Assembly: GCF_900107145.1 (NCBI RefSeq)
Contig: NZ_FNOW01000004.1
Location: 1 to 64,000 of the forward strand
Source of the DNA: Allochromatium warmingii
GTDB lineage: Bacteria; Pseudomonadota; Gammaproteobacteria; Chromatiales; Chromatiaceae
Direction of reading: 5' to 3'
Length of the DNA: 64,000 nucleotides
The position numbers and the translations under genes are program-made. Positions 42,169-51,488 of this stretch are shown in pieces. The notes beneath the pieces are model-generated. The model saw only the letters and a list, made by a program, of their open reading frames with translations, was not told the origin of the DNA and did no database searches. Every line of letters starts with the position of its first letter. The stretch's first letter is position 1.

Positions 42169-43053
42169 ATGACACGCAAAGGCATTATTTTAGCCGGCGG
42201 CTCCGGCACACGGCTCTATCCCCTCACGCGCTCAATCAGCAAACAACTGCTACCGATTTACGATAAACCGATGATCTATTATCCGCTCTCAACGCTAATG
42301 CTGGCGGGGATGCGCGAGATTTTAATTATCACCACCCCGCATGATGCGCCCTTATTTCAGGCGCTTTTAGGGGATGGTTCACAATGGGGTTTAACGCTCA
42401 GTTATGCAGTGCAACCCGAACCGAATGGCTTAGCGCAAGCCTTGTTAATCGGACGTAAATTTTTAGCCGGTGCGCCATCCTGTTTAATCCTCGGCGATAA
42501 TATTTTTTATGGTCATGGCCTCGTCGATCAACTGCAAGCGGCTAATGCCCGCGAATCCGGTGCCACCGTATTTGGCTATTATGTCTCAGATCCCGAACGC
42601 TATGGCGTCGCTGAATTTGATGAGACTGGGCGCGTGCTGGCTATTGAAGAAAAACCCCAACAGCCCACATCCAATTGGGCGGTCACGGGTCTCTATTTTT
42701 ATGATGAATACGCCAGCGATTTTGCAGCGGCACTCACCCCCTCACCACGCGGCGAGCTAGAAATCACCGATCTTAATAACCGCTATCTCGCCGAGGGCGC
42801 ACTGTCATTGACGCGCATTGGACGCGGTACCGCATGGCTTGATACTGGCACCCATGCCTCGTTAATGGAAGCTAGTCAATTTATTGAAACCATTGAAAAA
42901 CGTCAGGGACTGAAAATCTGCTGCCCTGAAGAAATCGCCTATTTTAATGGTTGGATTGACGCGGAACAATTAGGTCGCATGGGTGAAGCCTTGAGTAAAA
43001 ACGACTATGGTCAATATTTATTAAGCTTATTACACCGAGGGCGTGTGTCATGA
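42169..43053 (+). CDS. rfbA: Glucose-1-phosphate thymidylyltransferase
   Basis: This 294-residue enzyme makes dTDP-glucose. The nucleotidyltransferase signature is [20 protein letters not shown] at residues 7-26, followed by [30 protein letters not shown] carries a metal-binding aspartate. It overlaps rfbC by 4 bases. Its codon usage is more A/T-ending than the housekeeping genes nearby, a mild difference. Confidence 0.96.
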   Translation: MTRKGIILAGGSGTRLYPLTRSISKQLLPIYDKPMIYYPLSTLMLAGMREILIITTPHDAPLFQALLGDGSQWGLTLSYAVQPEPNGLAQALLIGRKFLAGAPSCLILGDNIFYGHGLVDQLQAANARESGATVFGYYVSDPERYGVAEFDETGRVLAIEEKPQQPTSNWAVTGLYFYDEYASDFAAALTPSPRGELEITDLNNRYLAEGALSLTRIGRGTAWLDTGTHASLMEASQFIETIEKRQGLKICCPEEIAYFNGWIDAEQLGRMGEALSKNDYGQYLLSLLHRGRVS

Positions 43054-43610
43054 CAGCCACCGTGATTGAAACCGCGATTCCTGGCGTGCTAATTTTGGAG
43101 CCGCACGTTTGGGGTGATGAGCGCGGCTATTTTCTCGAAACTTATCGTGCGAATGACTATGCCGCCTGCGGTATTCCGCCGCTGGTTCAAGATAATCAAT
43201 CCTTTTCACGGCGCGGCGTTTTACGCGGATTGCATGTTCAGCATCCACATGCACAGGGTAAGCTGGTGCAAGTATTAGCCGGTGAAGTCTTTGATGTCGC
43301 GGTCGATATTCGGCGCGGTTCGCCATATTTTGGCCAGTGGGTCGGGGTAACGCTTTCTGGTGAAAATAAACGTCAATTCTGGATTCCGCCCGGTTTTGCT
43401 CACGGTTTTCTTGTCACAGGGGAACAGGCGCTCTTCGTTTATAAAAATACTGAATATTACAGTCCAGCAACGGAATTGAGCGTCCGTTGGGATGACCCTG
43501 ATCTGGGTATTGATTGGCCGCTGAATGGTTTAACGCCCGAATTATCTGCGAAAGATCGTGATGCAGCCTGTTTGTGCGCTATTCCGCTGGATCGCCTCCC
43601 AAGTTTATAA
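43050..43610 (+). CDS. rfbC: dTDP-4-dehydrorhamnose 3,5-epimerase
   Basis: This 186-residue cupin-fold enzyme converts the 4-keto-6-deoxyglucose intermediate to its rhamnose isomer. The conserved blocks are [31 protein letters not shown], and [20 protein letters not shown] with the catalytic-site histidine. [11 protein letters not shown] follows. No rfbD (reductase) follows, so the last step must be encoded elsewhere. Confidence 0.96.
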   Translation: MTATVIETAIPGVLILEPHVWGDERGYFLETYRANDYAACGIPPLVQDNQSFSRRGVLRGLHVQHPHAQGKLVQVLAGEVFDVAVDIRRGSPYFGQWVGVTLSGENKRQFWIPPGFAHGFLVTGEQALFVYKNTEYYSPATELSVRWDDPDLGIDWPLNGLTPELSAKDRDAACLCAIPLDRLPSL

Positions 43611-43623
43611 ATGGTGCGCGGGA

Positions 43624-44475
43624 ATGGATAGAGAATTGGACATGGAACCGCCGCCCAGCTTAATAGCGCGGCTGCCACATCAGAATTTAGCTCCCATTGA
43701 TTCAGTCAGTCGCCCATTGCAGCCAGCACGCGCAATGGCGCTGTATATTGACGGCGATAATCAATCACCTGCGATTGCTGGCGATTTATTAGCCAGTGTG
43801 CGGGATGATTGGGGATTGGATGCCTCGCAGGTGGTACTCGCGGGCAATGATCACGGTCACGCGCTGGAGCGGTGGGCTGCGGCCTTGTCTGAGGTGATTG
43901 CGGCTGATGCAATCCTGACGTTACGTGTTCCACGCACACCAGATGCCGCCGATCTCGCGTTGATTTTGGAGCTTGGTGCGGGCATGGAACGTCATCAGCG
44001 CGGGCCAGATCTTGTGGTGGTGGTTTCGCGGGATGAATTGTTGATTCATGCGGCTGAAGCGGTGCGGCGACGCGGGTGTCGGGTGTGGGTCGCCTATGCA
44101 CAGAGCGAGATCCCGCCAGCCCGCACGACGCTGCCGACCTTGCTGTTGCCAGCGGTGAATCCGGGTCACACGCACACGAAACCGGCGAGTGCGAGTGATA
44201 AACCGGCTACGCCAACCGTTATGGCTGTGCCAGTACCTGAATCGATTGAGGCAGCAATTTCGTCTGAGCTGGCAGCATTAGCGCACGCAGAACTGCTCGC
44301 GCAAGTGCGAGCGCGGTGCAGAAAGCAACCAGGTGGCGGTTATTTAACCAATGAACTTGGCCAAGTGCTGCATAATCTTGGATTAACCAGCAAAGCCGAG
44401 CGAGATCGCTTTTTAAAAGCCATTCCGAATTTGCGTGAAACGGGGAGTGGAAGTGCGAAACAACTGTTGTTTTGA
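43624..44475 (+). CDS. NYN-domain protein with a C-terminal OST-HTH-like region
   Basis: This 283-residue protein begins, after a short tail, with ALYIDGDNQSPAIAGDLL (residues about 39-56). That is the NYN/LabA-type start of a PIN-like ribonuclease fold, with aspartates in the positions expected for metal binding. Further acidic residues follow in TPDAADLALILELG and VVVVSRDELL. Residues about 205-280 form a separate helical domain (LLAQVRARCRK, then GGYLTNELGQVLHNLGL) resembling OST-HTH/LOTUS RNA-binding modules. It may be an RNase, but no target is known. It lies 13 bases behind rfbC and before an IS607 relic. The start at 43624 is chosen; the frame is open further upstream into rfbC. Confidence 0.75.
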   Translation: MDRELDMEPPPSLIARLPHQNLAPIDSVSRPLQPARAMALYIDGDNQSPAIAGDLLASVRDDWGLDASQVVLAGNDHGHALERWAAALSEVIAADAILTLRVPRTPDAADLALILELGAGMERHQRGPDLVVVVSRDELLIHAAEAVRRRGCRVWVAYAQSEIPPARTTLPTLLLPAVNPGHTHTKPASASDKPATPTVMAVPVPESIEAAISSELAALAHAELLAQVRARCRKQPGGGYLTNELGQVLHNLGLTSKAERDRFLKAIPNLRETGSGSAKQLLF

Positions 44476-44695
44476 TCGCAGTGGTCGCAGGCGATGCGCA
44501 CGCGATAGATGCTGCCTGTACACGATCATGTGGATGCGCCACCCAAAATCCGAAAGCTGATTGACTTCAGCCCCAAAATTGCCTAAATTTCCAGCCCTTT
44601 TATGGCTGGGTTATCACGCCTCGCCCCACCACCGAATAGCTTGGAGTTGACAACTGTTCTTTGATTCTTTTTCAAAAATGCTTATACTTGCTTTT

Positions 44696-44788
44696 ATGAG
44701 CAAGATATATCGCATCAACGAATTTGCAAAACGGATCGGGAAAGCGCCATCGACGATCCGACGCTGGGAGCTGCTAACTGATCGCTGA
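44696..44788 (+). pseudogene. IS607-family TnpA N-terminal fragment (MerR-like DNA-binding domain)
   Basis: The frame ATG at 44696 encodes MSKIYRINEFAKRIGKAP and then STIRRWE, the MerR-like helix-turn-helix that starts IS607-type serine transposases. After RRWE the sequence switches to a GCTGGGAGCTGCTAACTGATCGCTG-like repeat and ends at a TGA after 30 codons. The catalytic part is absent. The 220 bases before it (44476-44695) have no gene but include a CCAGCC/GGCTGG hairpin (about 44593-44611), possibly the element's left end. Confidence 0.75.
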
Positions 44789-45063
44789 TTTTTGCTCAAA
44801 TGTGTTGACAGATGCTCAGGATGAGCATTGCTTGAGACCGCTAACAGCGGTTTAACGACGAGCTAATAGAGGACATTGCAAGTGGCCAGGCTTCGGTTTG
44901 GCGCTTTACCGCACGGGGATGAAACCTCTAGAGAGCTTGATCGATTGAGGGAATCCGGCGCCACTGAGCGTCAAGGGCTTGAGTTGGGCGGTTCGCCGCG
45001 TCAACCAAGTGCAGATAAATCCATTGAGCACGTTCGCTCAAGTTAAATGGAGCAGTATTGTCG
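44789..45063 (+). promoter_or_regulatory. Upstream region of rpmH
   Basis: No gene is seen. TTGACA at 44805-44810 is a candidate -35, but no good -10 follows at 16-18 bases. A stem CCGCTAACAGCGG lies near 44839-44851. dnaA, which often lies divergent to rpmH, is absent. The last 50 bases contain ATGGAGCAG, possibly the rpmH ribosome-binding site. Confidence 0.4.
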
Positions 45064-45198
45064 ATGAAGCGCACCTTCCAACCCAGCCGCCTAAAACGCG
45101 CTCGCACCCACGGTTTCCGTGCGCGGAGCGCCACCCGTAACGGTCGCAAGGTTCTCAGCGCCCGTCGCGCTAAGGGCCGCGTCCGTCTGATCCCCTGA
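45064..45198 (+). CDS. rpmH: Large ribosomal subunit protein bL34
   Basis: This 44-residue, very basic protein begins [20 protein letters not shown] and ends [10 protein letters not shown], a clear bL34. It is too short for most gene callers' thresholds but unmistakable. Its TGA overlaps the proposed CTG start of rnpA, so the two are probably translationally coupled. Confidence 0.97.
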   Translation: MKRTFQPSRLKRARTHGFRARSATRNGRKVLSARRAKGRVRLIP

Positions 45199-45581
45199 GC
45201 GGCTACGCACCGACCGGCGACCTCGGGCAGGGCTTTCGCCGCACGCAGCGGCTCACCAACTCGGAGCAATTCAAGCGCGTTTTCGCCGACGCCAGCCGAG
45301 CGAGTCGCCGCAGTCTGGTGGTGCTGTATCGGCCCAACGATTTGGATCGGCCTCGGCTCGGTCTGGCTATCGCCAAAAAATGCGCCCGCCGCGCTGTTGA
45401 ACGCAATCGGCTCAAGCGTTTGGCCCGCGAGAGTTTTCGCCGCGCCTATTACCGTTTGCCCGCAGTCGATATCGTGGTGCTCTGTGCGCAGGGTGCGCCA
45501 CAGGAGTCGAACCAACGGCTGTTCGATGTGTTAGAGCGGGCGTGGGCGCACATCGGAACATCATCATGCGTCGAATCTTGA
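45195..45581 (+). CDS. rnpA: Ribonuclease P protein component, apparent CTG start
   Basis: The 128-residue product is the protein subunit of RNase P, needed for tRNA 5' maturation. The conserved core begins [17 protein letters not shown] and includes [20 protein letters not shown] with the RNR-type signature. In this frame there is no ATG, GTG or TTG between the upstream stop (TAA at 45171-45173) and the GTG at 45318, which would remove about 41 residues including the conserved N terminus. The only near-standard codon is CTG at 45195, forming a CTGA overlap with the rpmH stop. The stop overlaps yidD. Confidence 0.85.
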   Translation: MSGYAPTGDLGQGFRRTQRLTNSEQFKRVFADASRASRRSLVVLYRPNDLDRPRLGLAIAKKCARRAVERNRLKRLARESFRRAYYRLPAVDIVVLCAQGAPQESNQRLFDVLERAWAHIGTSSCVES

Positions 45582-45802
45582 TCGGGCTGATTCGGGTTTA
45601 TCAATACCTGATTAGCCCGCTGCTCGGCCCGCGTTGTCGCTTTTATCCCACCTGTTCGCAGTATGCCGTGGAAGCCATTGAGATCCACGGCGTCGCACGC
45701 GGGAGCTATTTCGCTCTACGTCGCCTGTTGCGTTGTCACCCCTGGCATCCAGGCGGTATCGATCCCGTCCCAGAAAAAAGGCAGACCACGATTCATGGAT
45801 AA
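45566..45802 (+). CDS. yidD: Membrane protein insertion efficiency factor YidD
   Basis: This 78-residue protein has a short amphipathic N terminus ([20 protein letters not shown]) and the conserved [19 protein letters not shown] and [14 protein letters not shown]. YidD helps YidC-dependent insertion. It overlaps rnpA by 16 bases and yidC by 8. Confidence 0.95.
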   Translation: MRRILIGLIRVYQYLISPLLGPRCRFYPTCSQYAVEAIEIHGVARGSYFALRRLLRCHPWHPGGIDPVPEKRQTTIHG

Positions 45803-47465
45803 CCAGCGCTTGTTTCTATTTATGGCACTGGCTGCGGTGCTGTTTCTAATCTACGAGTCTTGGATGCAGGACTATGGCCGTCCCGCCCAGCTTCCGGTGA
45901 CCCCAGCAGCGCAGACTTCGGGGACGCCTGGCATTCCCATGCCCAACGCGGCGGAAATCCCAACGGTAGCAACCACGCCGACTGGAGTCGTGCCCACACT
46001 GGCAGCGGATGCAGTGCCGACGCATGAAACCCTGATTCGCGTCGAAACCGATCGGTTACGGCTCGATATTTCGCCACGCGGCGCAACCATTGCCAATGCT
46101 TGGTTAGTGGATTATGCGATTGTGCCCGAGCATCCAGATGAAAAATTCCAGCTTTTAAAACCGCTACCGCCGAATTTATTTGTCGTGCAATCGGGATTAC
46201 TGGGCGAAAAACCCGATCTCTTACCGACACATGAAGCGGTTTTCACCAGCGCCAATACGCACTATATTTTAGATGCCGGTTCAGATCAGCTCGAAGTTGT
46301 GCTTGACTGGACAAATAACGCGGGGGTGCGCGTCAAACAGATTTATACCTTGACACGCGGCAGTTATTTAATTCAATCGCGTCAGGTGGTCGAAAATGGT
46401 ACTGCCGATCCGCTAATTGCACGGGCCTATAATCAGCTCCAGCGTACTGATTGGTACGATCCCAATGAGCCAAGTTTTATTCACACCTTCACGGGTGGCG
46501 TCTATTACAGCCCAGAAGAGCACTACAAAAAAGTCGATCTCGAAGAAATCGCTAAAAACAAGCTCGACCGCACCGTGACGGATGGCTGGATTGCCATGAT
46601 GCAGCATTATTTCCTCGCGGCTTGGATTCCGCCGCGTGGTGTGGCTGAGACGTTTTATACCAATGCGCTGAATAATTCGCGCTATATCATCGGTAAATAT
46701 TCGCCAGCGGTGAGTATTGAACCCAATAGTGCGCATACCTTCGAGAATCAATTATTTGTTGGCCCCAAACTGCAAGATACGCTTGAAGACATCGCCCCCG
46801 GTCTGGAATTAGCGATTGATTATGGTTGGCTGACTGTGATTGCCAAGCCAATTTTTTGGCTATTGGGTTGGATTCATGCTGTCGTCGGTAATTGGGGCTG
46901 GTCGATTATTGTTCTCACCATCCTGATTAAGCTGGCGTTCTATAAACTCTCCGAAACCAGCTATCGTTCGATGGCGCACATGCGCCAGATTACGCCGCGC
47001 TTGCAGGCACTCAAAGATCGCTATGGCGACGATAAGCAGCGGCTCAATCAAGCGATGATGGAGCTGTATAAAACCGAGAAAATCAATCCGCTCGGCGGCT
47101 GTTTGCCGATTCTGATTCAAATTCCGGTGTTTATTGCGCTCTATTGGGTGCTCTTGGAAAGCGTCGAAATGCGTCATGCGCCCTTCGTGCTGTGGCTGAA
47201 TAACCTCTCGGCTCCCGATCCATATTTTATTCTGCCGCTGATTATGGGCGTCTCCATGTTCGTGCAGCAAAAGCTCAATCCGGCACCGCCCGATCCGCTG
47301 CAAGCAAAAATTATGATGAGCTTGCCGTTTGTATTCACCGTATTTTTTGCCTTTTTCCCGTCGGGATTGGTGCTGTATTGGACGGTGAATAACCTGCTGT
47401 CGATTGCACAGCAATGGAAAATCACCCGCGATTTAGAATTAGAAACTGCTAAACGGCGGCGCTGA
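45795..47465 (+). CDS. yidC: Membrane protein insertase YidC
   Basis: This 556-residue insertase has an N-terminal helix ([19 protein letters not shown]), a large periplasmic beta domain (about residues 70-330) and the C-terminal five-helix core. The core holds the [20 protein letters not shown] segment and later [20 protein letters not shown], as in other gammaproteobacterial YidC. The start at 45795 overlaps the end of yidD. It is followed by mnmE. Confidence 0.97.
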   Translation: MDNQRLFLFMALAAVLFLIYESWMQDYGRPAQLPVTPAAQTSGTPGIPMPNAAEIPTVATTPTGVVPTLAADAVPTHETLIRVETDRLRLDISPRGATIANAWLVDYAIVPEHPDEKFQLLKPLPPNLFVVQSGLLGEKPDLLPTHEAVFTSANTHYILDAGSDQLEVVLDWTNNAGVRVKQIYTLTRGSYLIQSRQVVENGTADPLIARAYNQLQRTDWYDPNEPSFIHTFTGGVYYSPEEHYKKVDLEEIAKNKLDRTVTDGWIAMMQHYFLAAWIPPRGVAETFYTNALNNSRYIIGKYSPAVSIEPNSAHTFENQLFVGPKLQDTLEDIAPGLELAIDYGWLTVIAKPIFWLLGWIHAVVGNWGWSIIVLTILIKLAFYKLSETSYRSMAHMRQITPRLQALKDRYGDDKQRLNQAMMELYKTEKINPLGGCLPILIQIPVFIALYWVLLESVEMRHAPFVLWLNNLSAPDPYFILPLIMGVSMFVQQKLNPAPPDPLQAKIMMSLPFVFTVFFAFFPSGLVLYWTVNNLLSIAQQWKITRDLELETAKRRR

Positions 47466-47479
47466 GGGTATTTCTGTCC

Positions 47480-48820
47480 ATGACCGGCGACACCATCGCC
47501 GCGCTTGCCACCCCGACCGGTTTAGGCGGGGTGGGTATTGTGCGTATTAGCGGCCCGCAAGCCGCAGCGATTGCGCACGCTATGCTTGGGCGCGTGCCCG
47601 AACCACGCTACGCCGCCTTCGGTGTTTTTCGTGATAACGCTGGCACCTTTATTGATGAAGGCTTGGCGCTGTATTTCCCCGCTCCCCGCTCCTTTACCGG
47701 TGAAGATGTGCTCGAACTTCAGGGGCACGGCGGCCCGGTTGTACTGGATTTAATTCTGCGCCGTTGTCTCGAATTAGGCGCACGATTAGCCCGTCCCGGT
47801 GAATTTAGCGAACGCGCTTTTCTGAATGGCAAGCTCGATTTAATTCAGGCTGAAGCCGTCGCTGATCTGATTGAAAGTTCGACTGCGCTTGCCGTGCGCT
47901 TAGCTGGTCGCAATCTGCAAGGTGTTTTCTCGCGCCGTATTGATGAATTAGTTGAGCAACTCATTCAGATTCGCCTGCATGTCGAAGCCACACTCGATTT
48001 CCCTGACGAAGACATTGATCTTGCTGACGAACCAACGATTGCCACTGATTTAGCTGCGACCTTAGCAAGGGTGCATCAATTATTAACCGACGCCCATCAC
48101 GGCCAAATTATCCGCGAAGGTCTCGCGGTAGTGATTGCTGGTGCGCCGAATGTCGGTAAATCGAGTCTACTCAATGCGCTGTGCGGTACAGAGGCCGCGA
48201 TTGTCACTGATATTCCTGGGACAACCCGTGATTTACTCAAATTTGATATTCAAGTCGATGGCTTGCCAATTCGCTTAGTGGATACCGCTGGATTGCGTCA
48301 CACCCAGGATCCGATTGAACAAGAAGGGGTGCGACGGGCACACGCAGCTGCGCATGAAGCGGATGTCGTGTTATGGGTGTATGCGGCCGATAGTGAATGC
48401 GATGAAGCACTGCGTGATAGCTTTCCGGCTGGATGTCCAATTATTCGCGTGCGCAATAAAATAGATCTGCTGAATGAAACAGCGCACTGGATTGAACGTG
48501 ATGGCGAGGTTGAAATTGCGCTCTCGGTTGCAAATGGTAATGGGCTGGAATTACTCAAAACCCAACTTAAAGCGCAGGCGGGATTGAATGCCGCACATCC
48601 TGAAGGAATTTTTATGGCGCGGCGGCGTCATCTCGATGCGCTTGAACGGACGCGGATTCATTTACAAGCAGCCACCACGCATTTAGAACATAGATGCGGT
48701 GCCGAATTAGTCGCCGAAGAATTGCAACTTGCGCAACGCACGCTCGGCGAAATAACCGGCGAATTTACCACAGAGGATTTGCTGGGGCGGATTTTTGCGG
48801 ATTTTTGTTTGGGGAAATAG
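47480..48820 (+). CDS. mnmE: tRNA modification GTPase MnmE
   Basis: This 446-residue protein modifies the wobble uridine of certain tRNAs together with MnmG. The N-terminal domain starts [20 protein letters not shown]. The G domain has [28 protein letters not shown] and NKID, and the protein ends with the catalytic FCLGK motif. MnmG is not in the window, whereas in many relatives it follows directly. Confidence 0.97.
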   Translation: MTGDTIAALATPTGLGGVGIVRISGPQAAAIAHAMLGRVPEPRYAAFGVFRDNAGTFIDEGLALYFPAPRSFTGEDVLELQGHGGPVVLDLILRRCLELGARLARPGEFSERAFLNGKLDLIQAEAVADLIESSTALAVRLAGRNLQGVFSRRIDELVEQLIQIRLHVEATLDFPDEDIDLADEPTIATDLAATLARVHQLLTDAHHGQIIREGLAVVIAGAPNVGKSSLLNALCGTEAAIVTDIPGTTRDLLKFDIQVDGLPIRLVDTAGLRHTQDPIEQEGVRRAHAAAHEADVVLWVYAADSECDEALRDSFPAGCPIIRVRNKIDLLNETAHWIERDGEVEIALSVANGNGLELLKTQLKAQAGLNAAHPEGIFMARRRHLDALERTRIHLQAATTHLEHRCGAELVAEELQLAQRTLGEITGEFTTEDLLGRIFADFCLGK

Positions 48821-48851
48821 CTGGCGGCTGTTAACGAGCGGCCAGCTTTCG
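48819..48851. repeat. GCTGG-type palindromic element after mnmE
   Basis: AGCTGGCGGCTG directly after the mnmE stop is mirrored by AGCGGCCAGCT about 8 bases later. It belongs to the same loose family as the repeat at 27252-27388. Confidence 0.5.
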
Positions 48852-48861
48852 GCATATTATC

Positions 48862-48897
48862 TAGTCACGAAGCTTATAACAGTTCGCTTCGTGACTA
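48862..48897. terminator. Perfect inverted repeat between convergent genes
   Basis: A 12-base perfect stem, TAGTCACGAAGC / GCTTCGTGACTA, with a 12-base loop lies between mnmE (plus) and the cytochrome b gene (minus). There is no T-run on either side, so it could be a weak terminator or a repeat remnant. Confidence 0.5.
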
Positions 48898-48905
48898 AAA
48901 ATAAA

Positions 48906-48935
48906 CTTTGTGCGCTTTGCGTACTTTGCGGTTGA
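48906..48935. repeat. CTTTGCG-type short repeat, copy 2
   Basis: The sequence CTTTGTGCGCTTTGCGTACT continues with TTGCGGTTGA and resembles the element at 33411-33440. Confidence 0.55.
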
Positions 48936-48972
48936 ATTTAAATTCAAACTCAACCGCAACCGCAACAACACC

Positions 48973-49626
48973 TCAACGGATATTCTCCGGCTCATCTTTG
49001 AGCAAATAGGCTTCTTCTTCGGGTGTCAAATCGACATCATCAAAACCATTGACCATCGGCATGAGATGTTCTTTGAATGAATGCCCGGTGGTTAGCATAT
49101 AAACATGCACCAGCACAAAAACCAAGATCGCATAAGCCGCACCAGTATGCACATAGGCTAGTCCAGTCAGCCAATCGCTGGCATGTGGCAAATCGCGCCA
49201 CACGAAATAAAACAGATAAATCAAGCCAGTAATCCAAATCAGCGGAAAGAGCACAATTTTGAGCATCAAATAGGCTAAGGCTTGAAGCGGATTGTGTTTG
49301 CGCCAATAGGCTTTACGATAAGGATGATGCTCACCCTTAAAAATCCCCAAGCTGTAAAAATGAAAGACCTGCCACATGCCGGAAAGCGTCGGGATAAAAT
49401 GCCGCCAACTGCGCGTTGTGAAGAGCCAAAAGGTGCCAAACGCCCATAATAGCAGCAAAAAAAGCGCAGCTAATGTGTGCAATGTGACAGCGGTTTCAAA
49501 ACTGATGAGATGATGAAAACCATGCAGCCCAAAACCAGAAAACAGCAGCACCATAATCAGTGCCATTTGCGCCCAATGCCAAAAACGCTCAAATAGGCTA
49601 AAGATTTTGACATGCCGAATAGCCAT
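48973..49626 (-). CDS. Cytochrome b561-type membrane subunit paired with the octaheme cytochrome
   Basis: This 217-residue membrane protein has about four helices and histidines suited to two b hemes: FERFWHWAQMALIMVLLF near the N terminus, then GFGLHGFHH and LHTLAALFLLLLW. Later VHTGAAYAILVFVLVHVYMLTTGHS contributes the remaining ligands. The family supplies or accepts quinone electrons for periplasmic cytochromes. Its start overlaps the stop of the octaheme cytochrome gene, so the two are one unit. The acidic C-terminal tail (FDDVDLTPEEEAYLL) is cytoplasmic. Confidence 0.88.
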   Translation of the reverse strand: MAIRHVKIFSLFERFWHWAQMALIMVLLFSGFGLHGFHHLISFETAVTLHTLAALFLLLLWAFGTFWLFTTRSWRHFIPTLSGMWQVFHFYSLGIFKGEHHPYRKAYWRKHNPLQALAYLMLKIVLFPLIWITGLIYLFYFVWRDLPHASDWLTGLAYVHTGAAYAILVFVLVHVYMLTTGHSFKEHLMPMVNGFDDVDLTPEEEAYLLKDEPENIR

Positions 49627-51278
49627 TAGTGTTGTCCTCGTTGTCCGCGTAGTGATGCCAGCGTTCGGATCAAAGCATGACCGAGGATCACGGCCAGCGT
49701 GCCCAGAACGGCAATTATGCCAATTAAATCAAGCCAGGGGTGATGATCGCGGCCGGGCAAATACAGTCCTTTGAGTCCATCTAAGCGCCCGCCAACGGAA
49801 TGACAGGATTCGCAATTCAGCGCCTGTTCTTTCGGTGCGACCATGTGGGTGATCGGCCAATAGGAAACGGTTTCGACAAAGCCATATTGACCGGAATAGG
49901 GTAAGCCTGCTTTTTTCATTCCAAACGCAATGGCTTTGCCCATATCATAATTGCCCCAATAAGAGCTATCATCTTCGCCCCAAAGATGGGTATAAACCAG
50001 CGTACCATTACCCACATCTGCCGGTAGCCAGGTGTACATTGGCTTAAATGGCCAAATGCGTGAGCGCCTATCTTCACGATTGCCAGTGAAATCGTTAATC
50101 GCAATTGGCTGTTGATTGACATCGAATTTGGTATCAATGGTCGTATAATTCATTTGACCATCAAACCAGCGATAGAGCGGCACTAAATTCTCGGCGTAAA
50201 TAAAATCGCCTTTGATGGATTTATAGGTATAGCGATGTTCACCATTACCCTGCGTATAGCCGTGCTCATGATAGCCTTCACCATTGCGCGTTTTACCAGC
50301 AGTGCGCCAATCCCAATGCGTCATAGTCGCCACACCACCGCGAGCATATTCGGGAATATGGCAGGTTTGACAGGCAAGACTTGAGGCATGGTCATTGCGC
50401 TTAAATGACGCAATAGAATCGACGTGATGCGGTGTTAATCCATGACAGGATTCACAGGTTGCGACATCGCGGCGTTGTCCAGGTAAGCCGGTGCCCTCCT
50501 GATCTTTGGCAGCGATTTGATAGCGACTGCCGGCCCAGAGATGTTTATTCGTAATGTGACAGGCGGTGCAGGCGAAATTTAAGCCATCAACGCCCATGTG
50601 AACATCCAGCGAACGCGGAGGATTTTTTAAGGCTGAAGATAAATCACCGTGCTTGACATTATCACCGCCGCCACCATTAAAATGACAGGTGCCGCAATTC
50701 GCCCGCTCGGGCAGACTGACGCTCTGCGCAATTTGGCTGAGATCCATCGGCGGTTTGCCTTCAAACATCACTGAGCAGGCCGGACTGCCGGCGCTATTGG
50801 GTGTTTTATAATAGCTGCCGGTGCGATCATGGCAGACGAGACAATCAATTTTGCTCTCGTCATTGAAATCAAATCCTTCATCTTTCCAACCATAACCGGC
50901 ATGACATTGTGCGCACATGCCTTCATTGCCGCGAGCATTGGTGCAAAAATTATTGACCAGATGTTTTTTGCCAAGCTGTTGGCCGGTCACGGGATTTTTA
51001 TATTCCCATGTCCAATGAATATTTTGGCGAAAATGTTGGCCGGTTTCAGTGTGACAGCTCAAACAAGCGCGGGTCACATCCGATCCGGTGGCAAATGTTT
51101 GTTTGAGAATTTCAAACTTGGTGTGATCGGCGGTGCCGCCGCTTAACGGCCCCGAAATCTGATCGGTCGGGGTGGGAGTGGCCGGTGGCGTCGGCCATTG
51201 GCTCTGGGCGAGCGCACCGGTAGCCATGAGCGCACCGGCGAGCAGCACCATCAGGGCGCGTCCGAGAAAGAGTCGCAT
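49626..51278 (-). CDS. Octaheme c-type cytochrome, tetrathionate reductase (OTR) family, membrane-anchored
   Basis: This 550-residue protein has a Sec signal peptide (about residues 1-24, ending ALAQSQ) and eight C-x2-C-H heme sites: CLSCH, CAQCH, CLVCH, CGTCH, CTACH, CESCH, CQTCH and CESCH. The layout corresponds to octaheme tetrathionate reductase of Shewanella type, which can also act on nitrite and hydroxylamine in vitro. The physiological substrate here is unknown. A C-terminal helix (LIGIIAVLGTLAVILGHALI) probably anchors it to the inner membrane, beside the cytochrome b encoded next. That pairing suggests electron exchange with the quinone pool. No c-type maturation genes are in the window. 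Confidence 0.9.
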   Translation of the reverse strand: MRLFLGRALMVLLAGALMATGALAQSQWPTPPATPTPTDQISGPLSGGTADHTKFEILKQTFATGSDVTRACLSCHTETGQHFRQNIHWTWEYKNPVTGQQLGKKHLVNNFCTNARGNEGMCAQCHAGYGWKDEGFDFNDESKIDCLVCHDRTGSYYKTPNSAGSPACSVMFEGKPPMDLSQIAQSVSLPERANCGTCHFNGGGGDNVKHGDLSSALKNPPRSLDVHMGVDGLNFACTACHITNKHLWAGSRYQIAAKDQEGTGLPGQRRDVATCESCHGLTPHHVDSIASFKRNDHASSLACQTCHIPEYARGGVATMTHWDWRTAGKTRNGEGYHEHGYTQGNGEHRYTYKSIKGDFIYAENLVPLYRWFDGQMNYTTIDTKFDVNQQPIAINDFTGNREDRRSRIWPFKPMYTWLPADVGNGTLVYTHLWGEDDSSYWGNYDMGKAIAFGMKKAGLPYSGQYGFVETVSYWPITHMVAPKEQALNCESCHSVGGRLDGLKGLYLPGRDHHPWLDLIGIIAVLGTLAVILGHALIRTLASLRGQRGQH

Positions 51279-51488
51279 GGGACTAACTCCAGAAAATGGG
51301 GGGAGGCCGATCTATCCTGACAATGATCGCGCCGATGCGCCATGATCTATGGCAAGCAAAGTGGCATTTGAGCTATCAGCTCTCAGGCTATCGTGCTGGA
51401 AGCTGCTACAGTAGCGTTTGGCGTCGATCTGACGCGATGAGCACTTCGGGGCAATTGATTCTTTTGAACTATTTTGAGGAGTGACAGC

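Noticed and set aside
44805-44833. TTGACA upstream of rpmH as a full sigma70 promoter.
   Set aside because: No acceptable -10 occurs at 16-18 bases; it is only mentioned as a candidate -35.
51279-51488. FNR-type site (TTGATTCTTTTGAA) between the octaheme cytochrome and UPF0114 genes.
   Set aside because: The second half does not match ATCAA, so the palindrome is too weak to support.
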